A DNA stretch of 64,000 nucleotides from Afipia sp. 64-13 (GTDB taxonomy: Bacteria > Pseudomonadota > Alphaproteobacteria > Rhizobiales > Xanthobacteraceae). The notes beneath the pieces were generated by a model. The model had not been told where the DNA came from. It ran no database searches and saw only the letters and a program-made list of their open reading frames with translations. Of this stretch, positions 35,107-45,736 are shown piece by piece. The DNA lies in contig MKUJ01000009.1 in NCBI GenBank assembly GCA_001897755.1, positions 118,974-182,973 on the forward strand, in the 5' to 3' direction. Made by a program: the position numbers and the translations under genes. Positions within the stretch are counted from its first letter, which is position 1; each line of letters starts with the position of its first letter.

Positions 35107-35946
35107 ATGACGGACAGGCTGAACGGCTATCGCATTCTGATTCTGGAAAGCCGCGAGGAAGCGCAGTTCTCGCGCCTGCTGCGCGATCAGGGCGCTGCAG
35201 TGGTGCAATGCCCGATGTTCACCATCCATGACGCGCCAGACTCCGCGGCGGTGGAAGCCTGGATCCGGCGCGCGGTCGAAACCCCGTTCGACGATCTCGT
35301 CCTCACCACCGGCGAGGGCCTGCGGCGGCTGATCGGGCTTGCGAAGGCACGCGGCCTCGATCAGGCGTTCGTCGCCGCGATCGGGCAATCGCGCACGGTG
35401 GCGCGCGGGCCCAAGCCCGGCAAGGCGCTGCGTGAGATCAGGCTTGCGCCGCAGGTCACGACCGAAACGCCGACCTCGGAGGGTATCGCGCAGACCATGG
35501 CGGGCTTCGATCTCACGTGCCATCGCGTCGGCATCCAGCTTTATCCCGAGAAGGATCACACCAAGCTGCTGAACGCGCTGCGTCAGCAAGGCGCGAGCGT
35601 CGATCCGGTGCTGCCTTACGTTTACGACGCGGAAGCCGCCGATCCTCATATCGTGGCGGCGATCGACGAGATGGTTGCCGGACGGATCGACGCCATCGCA
35701 CTGACAAGCTCCGGCCAGGTCCGCCGCCTGGTCGACGCGGCGCGCAAGCATGGCTGCGAGGAGCGTCTGCGGCAGGGCCTTGCGATGACGCGCGTCGCAT
35801 CGGTCGGCCCGGTGGTGTCGGACGAACTGAAGGCGCACGGTTTTCAGACCGACATCATGCCCGCCGATGGCGCGTTCTTCATGAAGCCGCTGATCAGCGC
35901 AATGGCTGCGAGACTGGCAACGATGCCGCGTCGGGCACAGGCTTAA
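35107..35946 (+). CDS. hemD: Uroporphyrinogen-III synthase family protein (HemD)
   Basis: A 279-aa HemD-fold protein expected to cyclise hydroxymethylbilane to uroporphyrinogen III. Features: [23 protein letters not shown] at the N-terminus, [62 protein letters not shown] (the TSS-x-x-V-R signature) and [19 protein letters not shown]. HemD proteins diverge widely, so the family call is good but the exact role less so. Its stop overlaps that of the convergent fucose synthase gene (shared TTAA). It is not next to the hemE and hemC genes of this window. Confidence 0.8.
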   Translation: MTDRLNGYRILILESREEAQFSRLLRDQGAAVVQCPMFTIHDAPDSAAVEAWIRRAVETPFDDLVLTTGEGLRRLIGLAKARGLDQAFVAAIGQSRTVARGPKPGKALREIRLAPQVTTETPTSEGIAQTMAGFDLTCHRVGIQLYPEKDHTKLLNALRQQGASVDPVLPYVYDAEAADPHIVAAIDEMVAGRIDAIALTSSGQVRRLVDAARKHGCEERLRQGLAMTRVASVGPVVSDELKAHGFQTDIMPADGAFFMKPLISAMAARLATMPRRAQA

Positions 35947-36896
35947 GCGATCGCCACCTGCTCGGTGAGAAACGCCTGATAGGCGCGCGCGATGCCGTCT
36001 TCCAGCCCGGTCGAGGCGCGCCAGCCCAGCGCGGCAAGACGGCCGACATCGAGCAATTTGCGCGGCGTGCCGTCTGGCTTCGAGGGATCGAACACAATCT
36101 CGCCGCGATAGCCGACCGCCTTCGCCACCATGCGGGCGAATTCACCGATGGTGATGTCCTCGCCGGTGCCGATATTGATCAGGTCCGCGCCGGAATAATG
36201 GCGCATCAGATGCACGCAGGCGTCCGCCATGTCGTCCACGAACAGGAATTCACGGCGCGGCGTTCCGGTGCCCCACACCGTGACGCCCGGCGCATTCGCG
36301 ACTTTCGCTTCATGAAAGCGGCGGATCAGCGCGGCGACCACGTGGCTGTATTCGGGATGATAATTATCGCCCGAACCGTAAAGATTGGTCGGCATCACGC
36401 TGATGAAGTCGCTGCCGTACTGGGCGCGATAGGCTTCGATCATCTTGATGCCGGCGATCTTGGCGATCGCATACGGCTCGTTGGTCGGCTCCAGCGGCCC
36501 GGTGAGCAGCGAATCCTCGCGCAGCGGCTGCTCCGCAAGACGCGGATAGATGCAGGACGAGCCGAGAAACAGCAGCTTCTCCGTGCCGTTCGCATGCGCC
36601 GCATGGATCACATTGGCAGCGATGACAAGGTTGTCGTAGATGAATTCGGCGCGCAGCGTGTTGTTGGCGACGATGCCGCCAACCTTCGCGCCGGCATGAA
36701 ACACCACCTGCGGCCGGTTCGCCGCGAACCAGCGGTTAACCGCGGCCTGATCGCGCAGATCGACCTCGCTGCGCGGCACGGTGAGAATTTTCACATCCTC
36801 ACTTTTCAGCCGCCGCACCAGCGCGCTGCCGACCATGCCGCGATGTCCCGCGACATAGACGCTCTTGCCTTTCAGTTCGAAGGGAACGGAGGTCAT
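35943..36896 (-). CDS. fcl: GDP-L-fucose synthase
   Basis: A 317-aa epimerase-reductase producing GDP-L-fucose from GDP-4-keto-6-deoxymannose. It has [19 protein letters not shown] at the N-terminus, [18 protein letters not shown], the catalytic Tyr-Lys in [17 protein letters not shown], and [32 protein letters not shown], all diagnostic for Fcl/WcaG. Start at the ATG at 36896, six bases past the ppc stop. The dehydratase Gmd is not in the window. It provides the donor for the GT11 genes in the first 17 kb. Confidence 0.94.
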   Translation of the reverse strand: MTSVPFELKGKSVYVAGHRGMVGSALVRRLKSEDVKILTVPRSEVDLRDQAAVNRWFAANRPQVVFHAGAKVGGIVANNTLRAEFIYDNLVIAANVIHAAHANGTEKLLFLGSSCIYPRLAEQPLREDSLLTGPLEPTNEPYAIAKIAGIKMIEAYRAQYGSDFISVMPTNLYGSGDNYHPEYSHVVAALIRRFHEAKVANAPGVTVWGTGTPRREFLFVDDMADACVHLMRHYSGADLINIGTGEDITIGEFARMVAKAVGYRGEIVFDPSKPDGTPRKLLDVGRLAALGWRASTGLEDGIARAYQAFLTEQVAIA

Positions 36897-36900
36897 CGTG

Positions 36901-39783
36901 TCAACCGCTGTTGCGCAGACCGGCGGAGATGCCGTTGATGGTGATCTGGATGCCACGCAGCACCTGCGGATCGGGATCGTTGGCGCGATACGCCTTCAGG
37001 AATTCGACCTGCACATGGTTGAGCGGATCGAGATACGGGAAGCGGTTGCGGATCGAACGCTCCAATAGCGGATTGCCGGCCAGCAGGCGATCCTGCTGCA
37101 TGATCTCGAGCAGCACGTCGATCGAGGTCCGCCATTCGACGCGGATGCGGCGGAAGATGATCTCGCGCAGCTTCTTGTCGGCGACGAGATCGGCATAGCG
37201 CGAGGCGATCGCGATGCTGCTTTTCGACAGCACCATGTCCATGTTCGACAGCAGCATGCGGAAGAACGGCCACTCGCGATAAAGCTCCTGCAGGAACGCG
37301 ATGCCCTTGTCCGGATGCCTGGCGACCCATTCCTTCACCGCCGTGCCGAAGCCGTACCAGCCCGGCAGCATCAGGCGGCACTGCGCCCAGCTGAACACCC
37401 ACGGAATCGCGCGCAGATCCTCGATCTTGCGCGTCTTGGTGCGCGAGGCCGGGCGGCTGCCGATGTTGAGGGTCGCGATCTCGTTGATCACGGTGGAGGA
37501 CCAGAAATATTCCTCGAAGCCGTCGGTTTCGTAGACCAGGCTGCGATAGGCCTTGTAGGCAAGCTCCGACAGCTCTTCCATCGCGGCGAGATATTCCGGA
37601 CGCGGCGCGGCCTGCTGCGGCTGCAACAGGCTGGCCTCCAGCGTCGCCGCCGCGAGGATTTCCAGATTCTCGCGGCCGACGTCCGGGTTGGAATATTTCG
37701 AGGAGATGATCTCGCCCTGCTCGGTGATCCTGATCTGGCCGTTCACGGCGCCGCCGGGCTGGGCGAGGATCGCCTCGTAGCTCGGTCCGCCGCCGCGGCC
37801 GACCGAACCGCCGCGACCGTGGAACAGGCGCAGCCGCACACCGTGCTTCTTGAACACTTCGACGAGGCTGATCTCGGCCTTGTAAAGCTCCCAGCCCGAG
37901 GTGACGAAGCCGCCATCCTTGTTGCTGTCGGAATAGCCGAGCATCACTTCCTGCACGCCGCCGCGGCTGTCGACCAGCCGGCGATATTCCGGCAGCGACA
38001 GCATGCGGTCCATGATGCCGGCGCAGTGCTGCAGATCCTCGATGGTCTCGAACAAAGGCACGATGTTGATGCGGGTGTGGCCGGCCGGATCGATCAGCCC
38101 GACCTCCTTGAGCAGCACGGCGATCTCCAGAAGATCGGACATACCCTCGGTCATCGAGACCACGCATTGCGGAATGGCATCGCCGCCGAACACGGCGTGA
38201 GCCTCGGCGGCGGCGCGGAGCACCGCAAGCTCGCTCGTCGTCTCCTCGCCATAGCTCGCGAACGGCGACACCAGCGGCCGCGCGGTGCACAGCTCCCTGG
38301 TCAAGAGCGCGCAACGCTCCTCCTCAGGCATCGCCTTGTAATCGAGGCCGGGCGTCACCGTCTCCAACAGCTCAGCGACGGTGCGCTCGTGCACCGCCGA
38401 GTTCTGCCGCAGATCGAGGCTGGCAAGGTGGAAGCCGAAGCAGTCCACCGCACGGCGCAGCAGCCGCAAGCGGCCGCGCGCGATGATGCCGGAATGGTTT
38501 TCGATCAGCGAGCGGCTGATGGTTTCAAGATCGCCCTTGAACTCCTCGACGCTGGCATAGGGCTCGGCCTTGCCGACCGGCGCGCGACGGGTGGCGACGC
38601 CAAGCGTGGCCGCGCTCGCCGCCAGACGCGCATAGATGCCGGATACCGCGCGGCGGTACGGCTCGGTGCTGCGATGGGCGGAGACGTCGGGCGAGCGCTC
38701 CGCCAGCATCTGCAATTGCGGCGAGACATGCACAAGCTGGACCGCCAGCGACACTTCGCTGCCGAGCGCGTGCAATTCATCGAGATAAAAGCTCATGATC
38801 TGCTCGCACTGCATGTGCAGCGTTCCGCGCAACACGTCGGCGGTGACGAACGGATTGCCGTCGCGATCGCCGCCGATCCAGCTTCCGGTGCGCAGGAACG
38901 AGGCGAGCGGCGCATCGCCCTCACGATCGTTCAGCTTGCGGTCCGGTTGCAGGCGGTCTTCCAGCGCGCAAAGCAGGCGCGGCAATTGCCGCAGGAAGGT
39001 GTATTCGTAGAACGCCAGCCCGTTCGCCACCTCGTCGAACACGGTGAGCTTGGTCCGGCGCAGAATGTTGGTCTGCCACAGCGTCAGCACGGCGCGGCGC
39101 AACTGCTCGTCATTGGCCTCGAGCTCGTCCGCCACCATCAAGGTGCGATCGCGCTGCTCCAGCAGCATCGCGATTTCCATTTCGCGATCGATCGTGCTCT
39201 TGCGGCGCACTTCGGTCGGATGGGCGGTGAGCACCGGCACCACCAGCGCGGTCTTGAAGAAAGCGCGCAGGTCATCGAAGCTGAAGCCGGCGGCCCGCGC
39301 CCGCGCGATGGCGCCAGCAAGGTTGCCCTCCTGCCGCTCGGCTTCCGCCGGGGTCTGACTGCGGGTCTGGCGGATATTGTGCTGGTCCTCGGCGATATTG
39401 GCGAGGTGCGAGAAATAGCTGAAGGCGCGGACGATGCGCACCGTCTCGCGCGTCGGCATGCCGTCGAGCATCTTTTCCAGTTCGCGGCGGGCGTTCTTGT
39501 CCTCGTCGCGATGGAAGCGCACCGAGGTCTGGCGAATCTGCTCGACGATGTCGAACACGTCCTCGCCTTCCTGATCGCGCACGGTATCGCCGAGAACGCG
39601 CCCGAGCAGGCGGATGTCGGCGCGCAGTTGCGCATCGTCGTCCTGACCGGAAGCCGCACTCTCCGCCCCGCGATTGAGCACATTGTCGGCGCGGCCCGCC
39701 GGCATTGCGGCGGGGTCCGCGCCGGCTGCGGCGGGTTCGGACGCGGCTCCGGCGGCACCGGCGAAAGTCTGGGTTGACGACAT
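36901..39783 (-). CDS. ppc: Phosphoenolpyruvate carboxylase
   Basis: A 960-aa cytosolic enzyme making oxaloacetate from PEP and bicarbonate. Catalytic motifs are all present: [11 protein letters not shown] with the active-site His near residue 185, the GGDRDGNP block, [19 protein letters not shown] near residue 610, [17 protein letters not shown] near residue 650, and a C-terminal [13 protein letters not shown] close to the usual NTG end. The N-terminal 60 residues are an Ala/Gly-rich extension. The single fcl gene follows six bases after the stop. Confidence 0.96.
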   Translation of the reverse strand: MSSTQTFAGAAGAASEPAAAGADPAAMPAGRADNVLNRGAESAASGQDDDAQLRADIRLLGRVLGDTVRDQEGEDVFDIVEQIRQTSVRFHRDEDKNARRELEKMLDGMPTRETVRIVRAFSYFSHLANIAEDQHNIRQTRSQTPAEAERQEGNLAGAIARARAAGFSFDDLRAFFKTALVVPVLTAHPTEVRRKSTIDREMEIAMLLEQRDRTLMVADELEANDEQLRRAVLTLWQTNILRRTKLTVFDEVANGLAFYEYTFLRQLPRLLCALEDRLQPDRKLNDREGDAPLASFLRTGSWIGGDRDGNPFVTADVLRGTLHMQCEQIMSFYLDELHALGSEVSLAVQLVHVSPQLQMLAERSPDVSAHRSTEPYRRAVSGIYARLAASAATLGVATRRAPVGKAEPYASVEEFKGDLETISRSLIENHSGIIARGRLRLLRRAVDCFGFHLASLDLRQNSAVHERTVAELLETVTPGLDYKAMPEEERCALLTRELCTARPLVSPFASYGEETTSELAVLRAAAEAHAVFGGDAIPQCVVSMTEGMSDLLEIAVLLKEVGLIDPAGHTRINIVPLFETIEDLQHCAGIMDRMLSLPEYRRLVDSRGGVQEVMLGYSDSNKDGGFVTSGWELYKAEISLVEVFKKHGVRLRLFHGRGGSVGRGGGPSYEAILAQPGGAVNGQIRITEQGEIISSKYSNPDVGRENLEILAAATLEASLLQPQQAAPRPEYLAAMEELSELAYKAYRSLVYETDGFEEYFWSSTVINEIATLNIGSRPASRTKTRKIEDLRAIPWVFSWAQCRLMLPGWYGFGTAVKEWVARHPDKGIAFLQELYREWPFFRMLLSNMDMVLSKSSIAIASRYADLVADKKLREIIFRRIRVEWRTSIDVLLEIMQQDRLLAGNPLLERSIRNRFPYLDPLNHVQVEFLKAYRANDPDPQVLRGIQITINGISAGLRNSG

Positions 39784-39934
39784 GGCTCACTCTGAAAAAC
39801 GGGCTGGCATTCAGTCGCAATTTTTCCGGGCAAGCGCAAGGCATTAGGGCCGGCCTTCGGCCGTCATCCGCCCCTCGCGGCGGGATCGATGCGTTGTCAG
39901 GTTAACGCGGCATGGCGTCGCTCAAGCGCGCCTC

Positions 39935-40165
<231 letters not shown>

Positions 40166-40306
40166 TCAATCGACCGGACCGCGAAAAGTTCCACCCCAGA
40201 GAGTTGTGCGGTGTTTCACGGCTTCGTTTCACGCAGGCCGGAACCTTCGTCTCGCTCGCAGGTTGGCGCGATGACTTTTCACAGCCTCATTGCATGGAGC
40301 ACCATC

Positions 40307-40675
40307 ATGAATACCGATCGCCTCACCGGCGCCGCCAAATCCGCAGCCGGCAAGGCCGAAGACGCCCTTCAGCGCGCCACTGACGACGCAGCCAACGAAG
40401 CCTCGGCGCGGCTGCGCAAGGCGGAAGGTGTCGCGCGAACCGTCTATGGCCAGGCGGCCGACGCGGCGAACGAGATCGGCGAGAACGCCGCCGATCTGAC
40501 CCGGCAGGCGCTCGATGCCGGCAGCGCCTATTATCGCCAGGGCAGTCGCGCCATCGCCTCCACCATCCGGCATCAGCCGCTGGGTACGCTGCTGGCGGCC
40601 GGCGCGGTCGGCTTCGCGCTGGCGCTGATGCTGAACCGTCCGTCGCGACGGCGACACTGGAGCGCGTATCGCTGA
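40307..40675 (+). CDS. DUF883/CsbD-like stress-associated membrane protein
   Basis: A 122-aa protein. The first 90 residues are amphipathic helical and Ala-rich (TGAAKSAAGKAEDALQRATDDAANEASARLRKAEGVARTVYGQAADAANEIGENA), of the CsbD/DUF883 type. A C-terminal membrane helix follows (PLGTLLAAGAVGFALALML) with an Arg-rich end (NRPSRRRHW). Such proteins are often ribosome- or envelope-stress-associated. Start at the ATG at 40307. Confidence 0.75.
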   Translation: MNTDRLTGAAKSAAGKAEDALQRATDDAANEASARLRKAEGVARTVYGQAADAANEIGENAADLTRQALDAGSAYYRQGSRAIASTIRHQPLGTLLAAGAVGFALALMLNRPSRRRHWSAYR

Positions 40676-40808
40676 GGAATGCGAGACCGAAAGCAACCGC
40701 CGCGACCGGATTTCCGGCAGCGGCGGTCGCATCGGTCTTGACGCTGACGACCCCGGGCACGCGCCCGGTCGACCCCGGCAGTTCCGGCCATTTGCGAAAG
40801 AAACAGCC

Positions 40809-41105
40809 ATGCCCCGTTTTCTCGCTCCGGTTCTCGCATGCCTTGCCGTGGTCATGATCACGGCCGGCGCGTCGGCGCAGACCGGCGGATCATCGAGCGG
40901 CGGCACGGGCTCCGCCGGCGGCACATCCGGCACCGGCCTCGGCGGCGGGCCGCCCGCCGCGCCGCCGCCCGGCACCAACAGCCTCGGCACCGCACAATCA
41001 TCCGGAGGTAGCGCGCGCGGCAACACCTCCGCGGCCCCGCCTCGGGACGATGCGCGTGACAAGGCCGTCGACAAGAAAATCAAGAGCATCTGCAAAGGCT
41101 GCTAG
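40809..41105 (+). CDS. Exported low-complexity Gly/Ser/Pro-rich protein
   Basis: A 98-aa protein with a Sec signal peptide (MPRFLAPVLACLAVVMITAGASA, cleavage before QTGG). A disordered Gly/Ser/Pro segment follows (SSSGGTGSAGGTSGTGLGGG, PPAAPPPG), then a charged tail ending IKSICKGC with two cysteines. Short proteins of this pattern are common in Bradyrhizobium, and no function is known. Confidence 0.65.
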   Translation: MPRFLAPVLACLAVVMITAGASAQTGGSSSGGTGSAGGTSGTGLGGGPPAAPPPGTNSLGTAQSSGGSARGNTSAAPPRDDARDKAVDKKIKSICKGC

Positions 41106-41131
41106 GCGCGATCAGGCCCAAGCTCAATCAG

Positions 41132-41222
41132 CGTCATTGCGAGGAGCGAAGCGACGAAGCAATCCGACCTTGTATCAGTCGGAAACTTTGTCGGGATTGC
41201 TTCGCTCCGCTCGCAACGACGG
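41132..41222. repeat. Palindromic intergenic repeat (GCGAGGAGCGAAGCGACGAAGC type)
   Basis: The left arm CGTCATTGCGAGGAGCGAAG through CGACGAAGCAATCC (41132-41165) is mirrored by GGATTGCTTCGCTCCGCTCG through CAACGACG (41194-41222). This is a dispersed family typical of Bradyrhizobium relatives. A solitary half-copy lies at about 43680-43716. Confidence 0.8.
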
Positions 41223-41351
41223 CGAAATGACCCTGAAACGTCGCGAAACGGCGTACGGCGCGACGAATTGTCTGCAAGTGCGATGGTCAAGCGCGAGCCT
41301 GCGGTGTATCAGGAGCGGCATTGCCGCTCTCCCTCCGCACGGATATCCGTC

Positions 41352-42389
41352 TTGACACAGACCCCGCCCTCCAAACCGTTCATCGATGTTCTTGCCGGCA
41401 GCAGGCAGGCCGTGCCGCCGCTCTGGATGATGCGTCAGGCCGGCCGCTATCTGCCGGAGTATCGCGAGGTACGGGCGAAAGCGGGCGGCTTCCTCGATCT
41501 GTGCTTCAATCCGGACTTCGCCGCCGAGGTGACGCTGCAACCGATCCGCCGTTTCGGCTTCGACGCCGCGATCATCTTTTCCGACATTCTGGTGGTGCCC
41601 TACGCCCTCGGCCGCAACGTGCGCTTCGAAGTCGGCGAAGGCCCGCGGCTCGATCCGCTCGACACGCCGGAGAAAATCGCCACGCTGCCACCGCGCGCAG
41701 ACGGCGCAAAATTTGCGCCGGTCTACGAGGCGCTGCGCCGCGTTCGCGCCGAGCTCGATCCGAAGGTGGCGCTGATCGGCTTCTGCGGCGCGCCGTGGAC
41801 GGTCGCGACCTATATGGTCGCCGGGCAAGGCACGCCGGATCAGGCTCCTGCCCGCATGCTGGCCTATCGCGAGCCGGCTGCATTCGCCAAGATTATTGAC
41901 GCACTGGTGGAAAGCTCGATCGGCTATCTGCTCGGTCAACTGGAGGCCGGCGCCGACGCGCTGCAAATCTTCGACACCTGGGCCGGCGTGCTGCCGCCGC
42001 GCGAATTTCAGCGCTGGTCGGTCGAGCCGACGCGGCGCATCATCGCGGGCGTGCGCGCGAAGGCGCCGAGTGCAAAGATCATCGGCTTTCCGCGCGGCGC
42101 GGGGGCGCTGCTGCCCGGCTATGTCGAAGCCACCGGCGTCAACGGCGTCAGCATCGACTGGACCGCCGAGCCGGCCTTGATGCGCGAGCGCGTGCAGAGC
42201 AAGGTCGCGCTGCAGGGCAATCTCGATCCGCTGGCGCTGATCGCAGGCGGCGACGCGCTCGACCGCGCGGTCGACGACGTGCTGGAAAACTACGCGCAGG
42301 GCCGGCTGATCTTCAATCTCGGCCACGGCATCCAGCCGGAAACGCCGATCGCGCATGTCGAGCGCATGGTGAAGCGCGTGCGCGGGTAG
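41352..42389 (+). CDS. hemE: Uroporphyrinogen decarboxylase
   Basis: A 345-aa cytosolic enzyme decarboxylating uroporphyrinogen III to coproporphyrinogen III. The N-terminal [20 protein letters not shown] is diagnostic (the conserved [12 protein letters not shown]). It is followed by [53 protein letters not shown] and GNLDPLAL. The TTG at 41352 gives the usual family length and a plausible N-terminus, but no strong ribosome binding site is visible. It faces hemC convergently across a palindromic repeat. Confidence 0.94.
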   Translation: MTQTPPSKPFIDVLAGSRQAVPPLWMMRQAGRYLPEYREVRAKAGGFLDLCFNPDFAAEVTLQPIRRFGFDAAIIFSDILVVPYALGRNVRFEVGEGPRLDPLDTPEKIATLPPRADGAKFAPVYEALRRVRAELDPKVALIGFCGAPWTVATYMVAGQGTPDQAPARMLAYREPAAFAKIIDALVESSIGYLLGQLEAGADALQIFDTWAGVLPPREFQRWSVEPTRRIIAGVRAKAPSAKIIGFPRGAGALLPGYVEATGVNGVSIDWTAEPALMRERVQSKVALQGNLDPLALIAGGDALDRAVDDVLENYAQGRLIFNLGHGIQPETPIAHVERMVKRVRG

Positions 42390-42436
42390 AATTATTTCAT
42401 AATGAGTTGAAGCGCAGCCATAAGCACCGGGCTGCT

Positions 42437-42554
42437 CCATCTCCCCGTCGGGGAGAGGGGGTTACGGGATCCTCGATAGATCATAGCCCCTCACCCGGAT
42501 TGCCATCGCGCGCAAACGCGCTTATGGCAATCCGACCTCTCCCCATGGGAGAGG
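42437..42554. repeat. Palindromic repeat between hemE and hemC
   Basis: The outer CTCCCCGTCGGGGAGAGG and GGGAGAGGTG parts enclose CCCCTCACCC and an inner GCGCGCAAACGCGC region. Same broad family as the element at 24682-24826. It lies in the 215-base gap between the converging hemE and hemC genes. Confidence 0.7.
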
Positions 42555-42604
42555 TGAACAGCACATCGCCGCTGTCACGCGTCATCGATCGACAAAATAG
42601 CTAC

Positions 42605-43588
42605 TCACACCGGCCGGGTGCGTTCGATGATCGCCGCCGCGCCCTTGCCCAGCAGATCCATTGCCACGGCGCGGCCAAGTTCGCGCGGACGGTCCGCAGG
42701 CCCGGTCCGTGTCGCCTCGATGAAGCGGTCGCCGGCCTCGTCGAGCACCGAGGCGGTGAGCGACATCACCGATCCCTCGATGGTGGAGAACGCGGCGATC
42801 GGCGAATTGCAATGGCCGTTGAGCACCCACAGCACTTCATGCTCGGCCTCGGCGCTGGCGCGCGATACCGGATCGTCGATGGTCGCGAGCAGGCCGCGGG
42901 TCTGCCAGTCATGTGCGGCGCACTCCACCGCGACGATACCCTGCCCCGCCGCCGGCAGCATTTCCTGCGGCGTGAACGCATGCACCATGCGCTCAATCAG
43001 GCCGACGCGCTCGAGACCCGAGCGCGCCATGATCAGCGCATCGGCGGGACCGACCTCGCCGCCATCCGGCAGGCGCTGCATCTCGCGGCCGTCGAGCTTG
43101 CGGATGCGGGTATCGGCGGCACCGCGAAAATGGATCACCTCGATTTCGGGAAACAGCCGCCGCGCATAGGCGGCGCGGCGCACCGCGTTGGTGCCGATCT
43201 TGTAGCCCTTGCCGCGCGTGCGCTTGAGATCGTCGAACGTCACGCCGGGACGCATTACCAAGGCATCGCCCGGCGGATCGCGCGTCAGCGTGGCGCCGAT
43301 CACGAGACCCGGCGTGTCCTCATTGCCCGGCATGTCCTTGAGCGAATGCATCGCCGCATGCAGCGTGCCATTGCGCACCGCCTCGCGAATCTGGGCGACG
43401 AACGCGCCGCCCTTGCCGCCATGGTTCAGCAGCTTGCTGGTCTGGTCCTGATCGCCGACCGTCTCGAATTTGACGATCTCGACCTCAAGCTCGGGAACGG
43501 CGCGATTGAGATGCCGGGCGATCTGCTCGGTCTGCGCCAGCGCCATGGTGCTCTTTCGCGTCCCGATCCGCATCGCAATTGTCACCAC
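42605..43588 (-). CDS. hemC: Hydroxymethylbilane synthase (porphobilinogen deaminase), divergent
   Basis: Up to 327 aa, condensing four porphobilinogens. Catalytic residues are in place: HSLKDMPG (catalytic Asp), GTNAVRRAAYARR (cofactor-binding Arg pair), HFRGAADTRIRKLD, and the dipyrromethane-binding Cys in LNGHCNSPIAAF. Several usually invariant stretches differ, with TRKSTMALAQT instead of TRGSPLALWQA and LHAAMHSLKDM instead of the usual IAVHSMKDV. It may therefore be a paralogue rather than the housekeeping copy. The GTG at 43588 has GGAG at good spacing; the ATG at 43573 has none. Confidence 0.87.
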   Translation of the reverse strand: MVTIAMRIGTRKSTMALAQTEQIARHLNRAVPELEVEIVKFETVGDQDQTSKLLNHGGKGGAFVAQIREAVRNGTLHAAMHSLKDMPGNEDTPGLVIGATLTRDPPGDALVMRPGVTFDDLKRTRGKGYKIGTNAVRRAAYARRLFPEIEVIHFRGAADTRIRKLDGREMQRLPDGGEVGPADALIMARSGLERVGLIERMVHAFTPQEMLPAAGQGIVAVECAAHDWQTRGLLATIDDPVSRASAEAEHEVLWVLNGHCNSPIAAFSTIEGSVMSLTASVLDEAGDRFIEATRTGPADRPRELGRAVAMDLLGKGAAAIIERTRPV

Positions 43589-43728
43589 GCCCGCTCCATC
43601 CCGCGCCGCGGAACACCGCCGCGGCTGGGCCTGTCATAGAGGCTCAGTGCAGATGGATCAATGGCGTGAACCGGGTGGCCGTCATTGCGGAGAGCGCCAG
43701 CGACGAAGCAACCCGGTCAGGAACTAAC

Positions 43729-43876
43729 TCCTCATCGTGAGGAGCATTGCGCAGCAATGCGTCTCGAAGGATGAGGCCATAATGTGAGGCATCCCCGGCC
43801 TCATGGTTCGAGACGGCGCCATAGCGCGTCGAAAGACGCGCGTAAACGCGCTAATGGCGCCTCCTCACCATGAGGG
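43729..43876. repeat. Dispersed palindromic repeat, copy B
   Basis: Inverted copy of the element at 31540-31683. The matching region covers the CTCATCGTGAGGAG module, the GGATGAGGCC step, and GGCCTCATGGTTCGAGACGG to the closing CTCACCATGAGG. It occupies about half of the 319-base gap 43589-43907, in which I see no gene. A half-copy of the 41132 repeat type stands just to its left. Confidence 0.8.
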
Positions 43877-43907
43877 GCGGGATTGTCAAATCCCCGCCAA
43901 TTCCAGC

Positions 43908-45113
43908 CTAGCTGTAGGCGAGGCTCGGCGCGCCGACCTCCTCCGGGTCGAGCCCGGTCAGATCGCGATAGATCTTCGGCGCGGTCGCACCCTCGGTGTT
44001 GAACAACAGCACGCGCGAGGAGGAATCGAGGCCGAGTCGCGCGGCGGCGTCCTTATCGCGGGCCAGCGCGATCAGGCCGGCGAGTCCGGCCCCGCCGCTT
44101 TCGCCGGCGACCACGCCCGCGTCGCCGGAACTCGGCCGCGCAAGCTGCTTCATCACCGCGATCGCTTCTTCGTCGGTCACGGTCATATAGGCATCGACGA
44201 CGCGGCTCAGGATTCCCCAGGCCAGCAGCGAGGGCTCGTAGCATTCGAGCATCGCCATCACCGTCGGCTCATGCGCCTCGATCTTCACCGGCTTGCCGAC
44301 GCGGTTGCTCTCGAACAGGCACGCGGCGCGATCCGGCTCGACGATGATGAATTTCGGCCGGGCCTTGCCGAATGTCGCGGTGAGATTGGCGGCGACCGCG
44401 GCGGCAAAGCCGCCGACGCCCGCCTGCAGGAAAACATGGGTCGGCGGCTGCGGAATCTGCGCCAGCACTTCGGACACCATCGCGGTGTAGCCCTGCATCA
44501 CCAGACGCGGAGTGGTCTCATATCCCGGCCATGAGGTGTCGGACACGATGATCCAGCCTTCGGCGTGGCACATCCGCTCGGCCTCGGCGACGGCGTCGTC
44601 GTAATTGCCGGGAACGTGGATCAGCCGCGCGCCGAACCGCGCGATGGCCTCGACCCGCTCCTGATTGACGTTGTCATGCACGAAGATGCTGGCCTTGCAG
44701 CCGACCAGGTTGGCGCCCGCCGCGACCGAGCGGCCATGATTGCCGTCGGTGGCGCAGCCCACCGTCATCTGCGCAACCAGCGCGCGGATCGTCGGGTTCA
44801 GCAGTTCGGACGGCGAGACCTCGCGCTCCAGCAGACGGCTCACCTCCGCCAGCACGAGGCGCACCACCGCATAGGCGCCGCCCAGCGCCTTGAAGCTGCC
44901 GAGCCCCAGGCGGCTGCTCTCGTCCTTGATATGGACGGACTGCACGCCGAGCGAGGCCGCCACCTCGCGCAACTCGCGCAGCGGCGTGGCGCGGTGGGTC
45001 GGCAACATCGAAAGCATCCGGGTGACCCCGGCCGCGGCCTCGGGGCCCAGCATGTCGCGGTCGATCGCCAGCAGGTCCTTGCCGAAATCGGGATGGTGGT
45101 TCGCTTCAATCAT
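43908..45113 (-). CDS. dpaL: Diaminopropionate ammonia-lyase-like PLP enzyme
   Basis: A 401-aa fold-type II PLP enzyme resembling YgeX/DpaL, which turns 2,3-diaminopropionate into pyruvate and two ammonias. The PLP lysine is in SFKALGGAYAV (near residue 75). The substrate loop ATDGNHGRSVAAGA and the glycine-rich AGVGGFAAAVAANL are visible. The ATG at 45113 is the natural start; an upstream ATG would add eight residues. It is divergent from an Lrp-type regulator, which probably controls it. Activity on serine or threonine cannot be excluded. Confidence 0.83.
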   Translation of the reverse strand: MIEANHHPDFGKDLLAIDRDMLGPEAAAGVTRMLSMLPTHRATPLRELREVAASLGVQSVHIKDESSRLGLGSFKALGGAYAVVRLVLAEVSRLLEREVSPSELLNPTIRALVAQMTVGCATDGNHGRSVAAGANLVGCKASIFVHDNVNQERVEAIARFGARLIHVPGNYDDAVAEAERMCHAEGWIIVSDTSWPGYETTPRLVMQGYTAMVSEVLAQIPQPPTHVFLQAGVGGFAAAVAANLTATFGKARPKFIIVEPDRAACLFESNRVGKPVKIEAHEPTVMAMLECYEPSLLAWGILSRVVDAYMTVTDEEAIAVMKQLARPSSGDAGVVAGESGGAGLAGLIALARDKDAAARLGLDSSSRVLLFNTEGATAPKIYRDLTGLDPEEVGAPSLAYS

Positions 45114-45130
45114 TGAGAAATCCTCTGGTT

Positions 45131-45206
45131 TATGCAAATTTATCCCAGAGCTACCGGATTTTCTCGGCTATCTTGCCGGGTCTCTCGCAAAATTTTTGCA
45201 TTTTAT
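45131..45206. promoter_or_regulatory. Divergent promoter region with inverted TGCAAA sites
   Basis: ATGCAAATTT (45132-45141) and AAATTTTTGCAT (45190-45201) form half-sites in inverted orientation about 50 bases apart between the ammonia-lyase and Lrp-type genes. Spaced AT-rich half-sites fit an Lrp/AsnC octamer. This is a suggestion from the pattern only. Confidence 0.4.
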
Positions 45207-45220
45207 TGGGACGACGGGCA

Positions 45221-45709
45221 ATGAAGGCTTATGAACTCGATGCATTCGACCTGAAGATCCTGGAGCACCTGCAAATCAACAACCGCACCTCGCTTCAGGA
45301 CATCGGCCAGGCCGTCAATCTGTCGGCGGCGGCGGTGCAACGGCGGGTCCGCCGCATGGAGGATGCCAAGGTCATCCTGTCCAACGCCGCGGTGGTGGAC
45401 CCGCGCGCGGTGGGGCGTCCGATCACGCTGATCGTCGAAGTGCAGCTCGACAGCGAACAGGCCGATATCCTCGACGCGGCGCGCATCGAATTCGCCTCGG
45501 TCCCCGAAGTGCAGCAATGCTATTACGTCACCGGCGACGCGGACTTCATCCTCATCATCACCGTCAGCAGCATGGAGGAATACGCCACGCTCAGCCATCG
45601 GCTGTTCCTGGCGAACCCGAACGTCAAGCACTTCAGCACCAATGTCGCGATGAACCGCGTCAAGGTCAGCCTCAACGTGCCGGTCGGTCGCGCCAGCGCG
45701 CTGCGCTGA
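45221..45709 (+). CDS. Lrp/AsnC-family transcriptional regulator
   Basis: A 162-aa regulator. The N-terminal HTH (residues 5-60) reads LDAFDLKILEHLQINNRTSLQDIGQAVNLSAAAVQRRVRRMEDAKVI, and the C-terminal RAM ligand-binding domain has VEVQLDSEQADILDAARIEFASVPEVQQCYYVTGDADFILIITV. The ligand is probably an amino acid related to the product or substrate of the divergent ammonia-lyase. Start at the ATG at 45221. Confidence 0.92.
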   Translation: MKAYELDAFDLKILEHLQINNRTSLQDIGQAVNLSAAAVQRRVRRMEDAKVILSNAAVVDPRAVGRPITLIVEVQLDSEQADILDAARIEFASVPEVQQCYYVTGDADFILIITVSSMEEYATLSHRLFLANPNVKHFSTNVAMNRVKVSLNVPVGRASALR

Positions 45710-45736
45710 CGCGGCGCACGGATTCGAGAGCCGGGA

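Noticed and set aside
35517..36938. Plus-strand frame of about 470 codons over hemD and the fcl gene
   Set aside because: It crosses the ends of two convergent real genes, and its translation is low-complexity, Arg-rich and unlike any family.
37315..39777. Plus-strand frame of about 820 codons opposite ppc
   Set aside because: The minus-strand frame is unmistakable PEP carboxylase with all catalytic motifs. The antisense frame is compositional noise.
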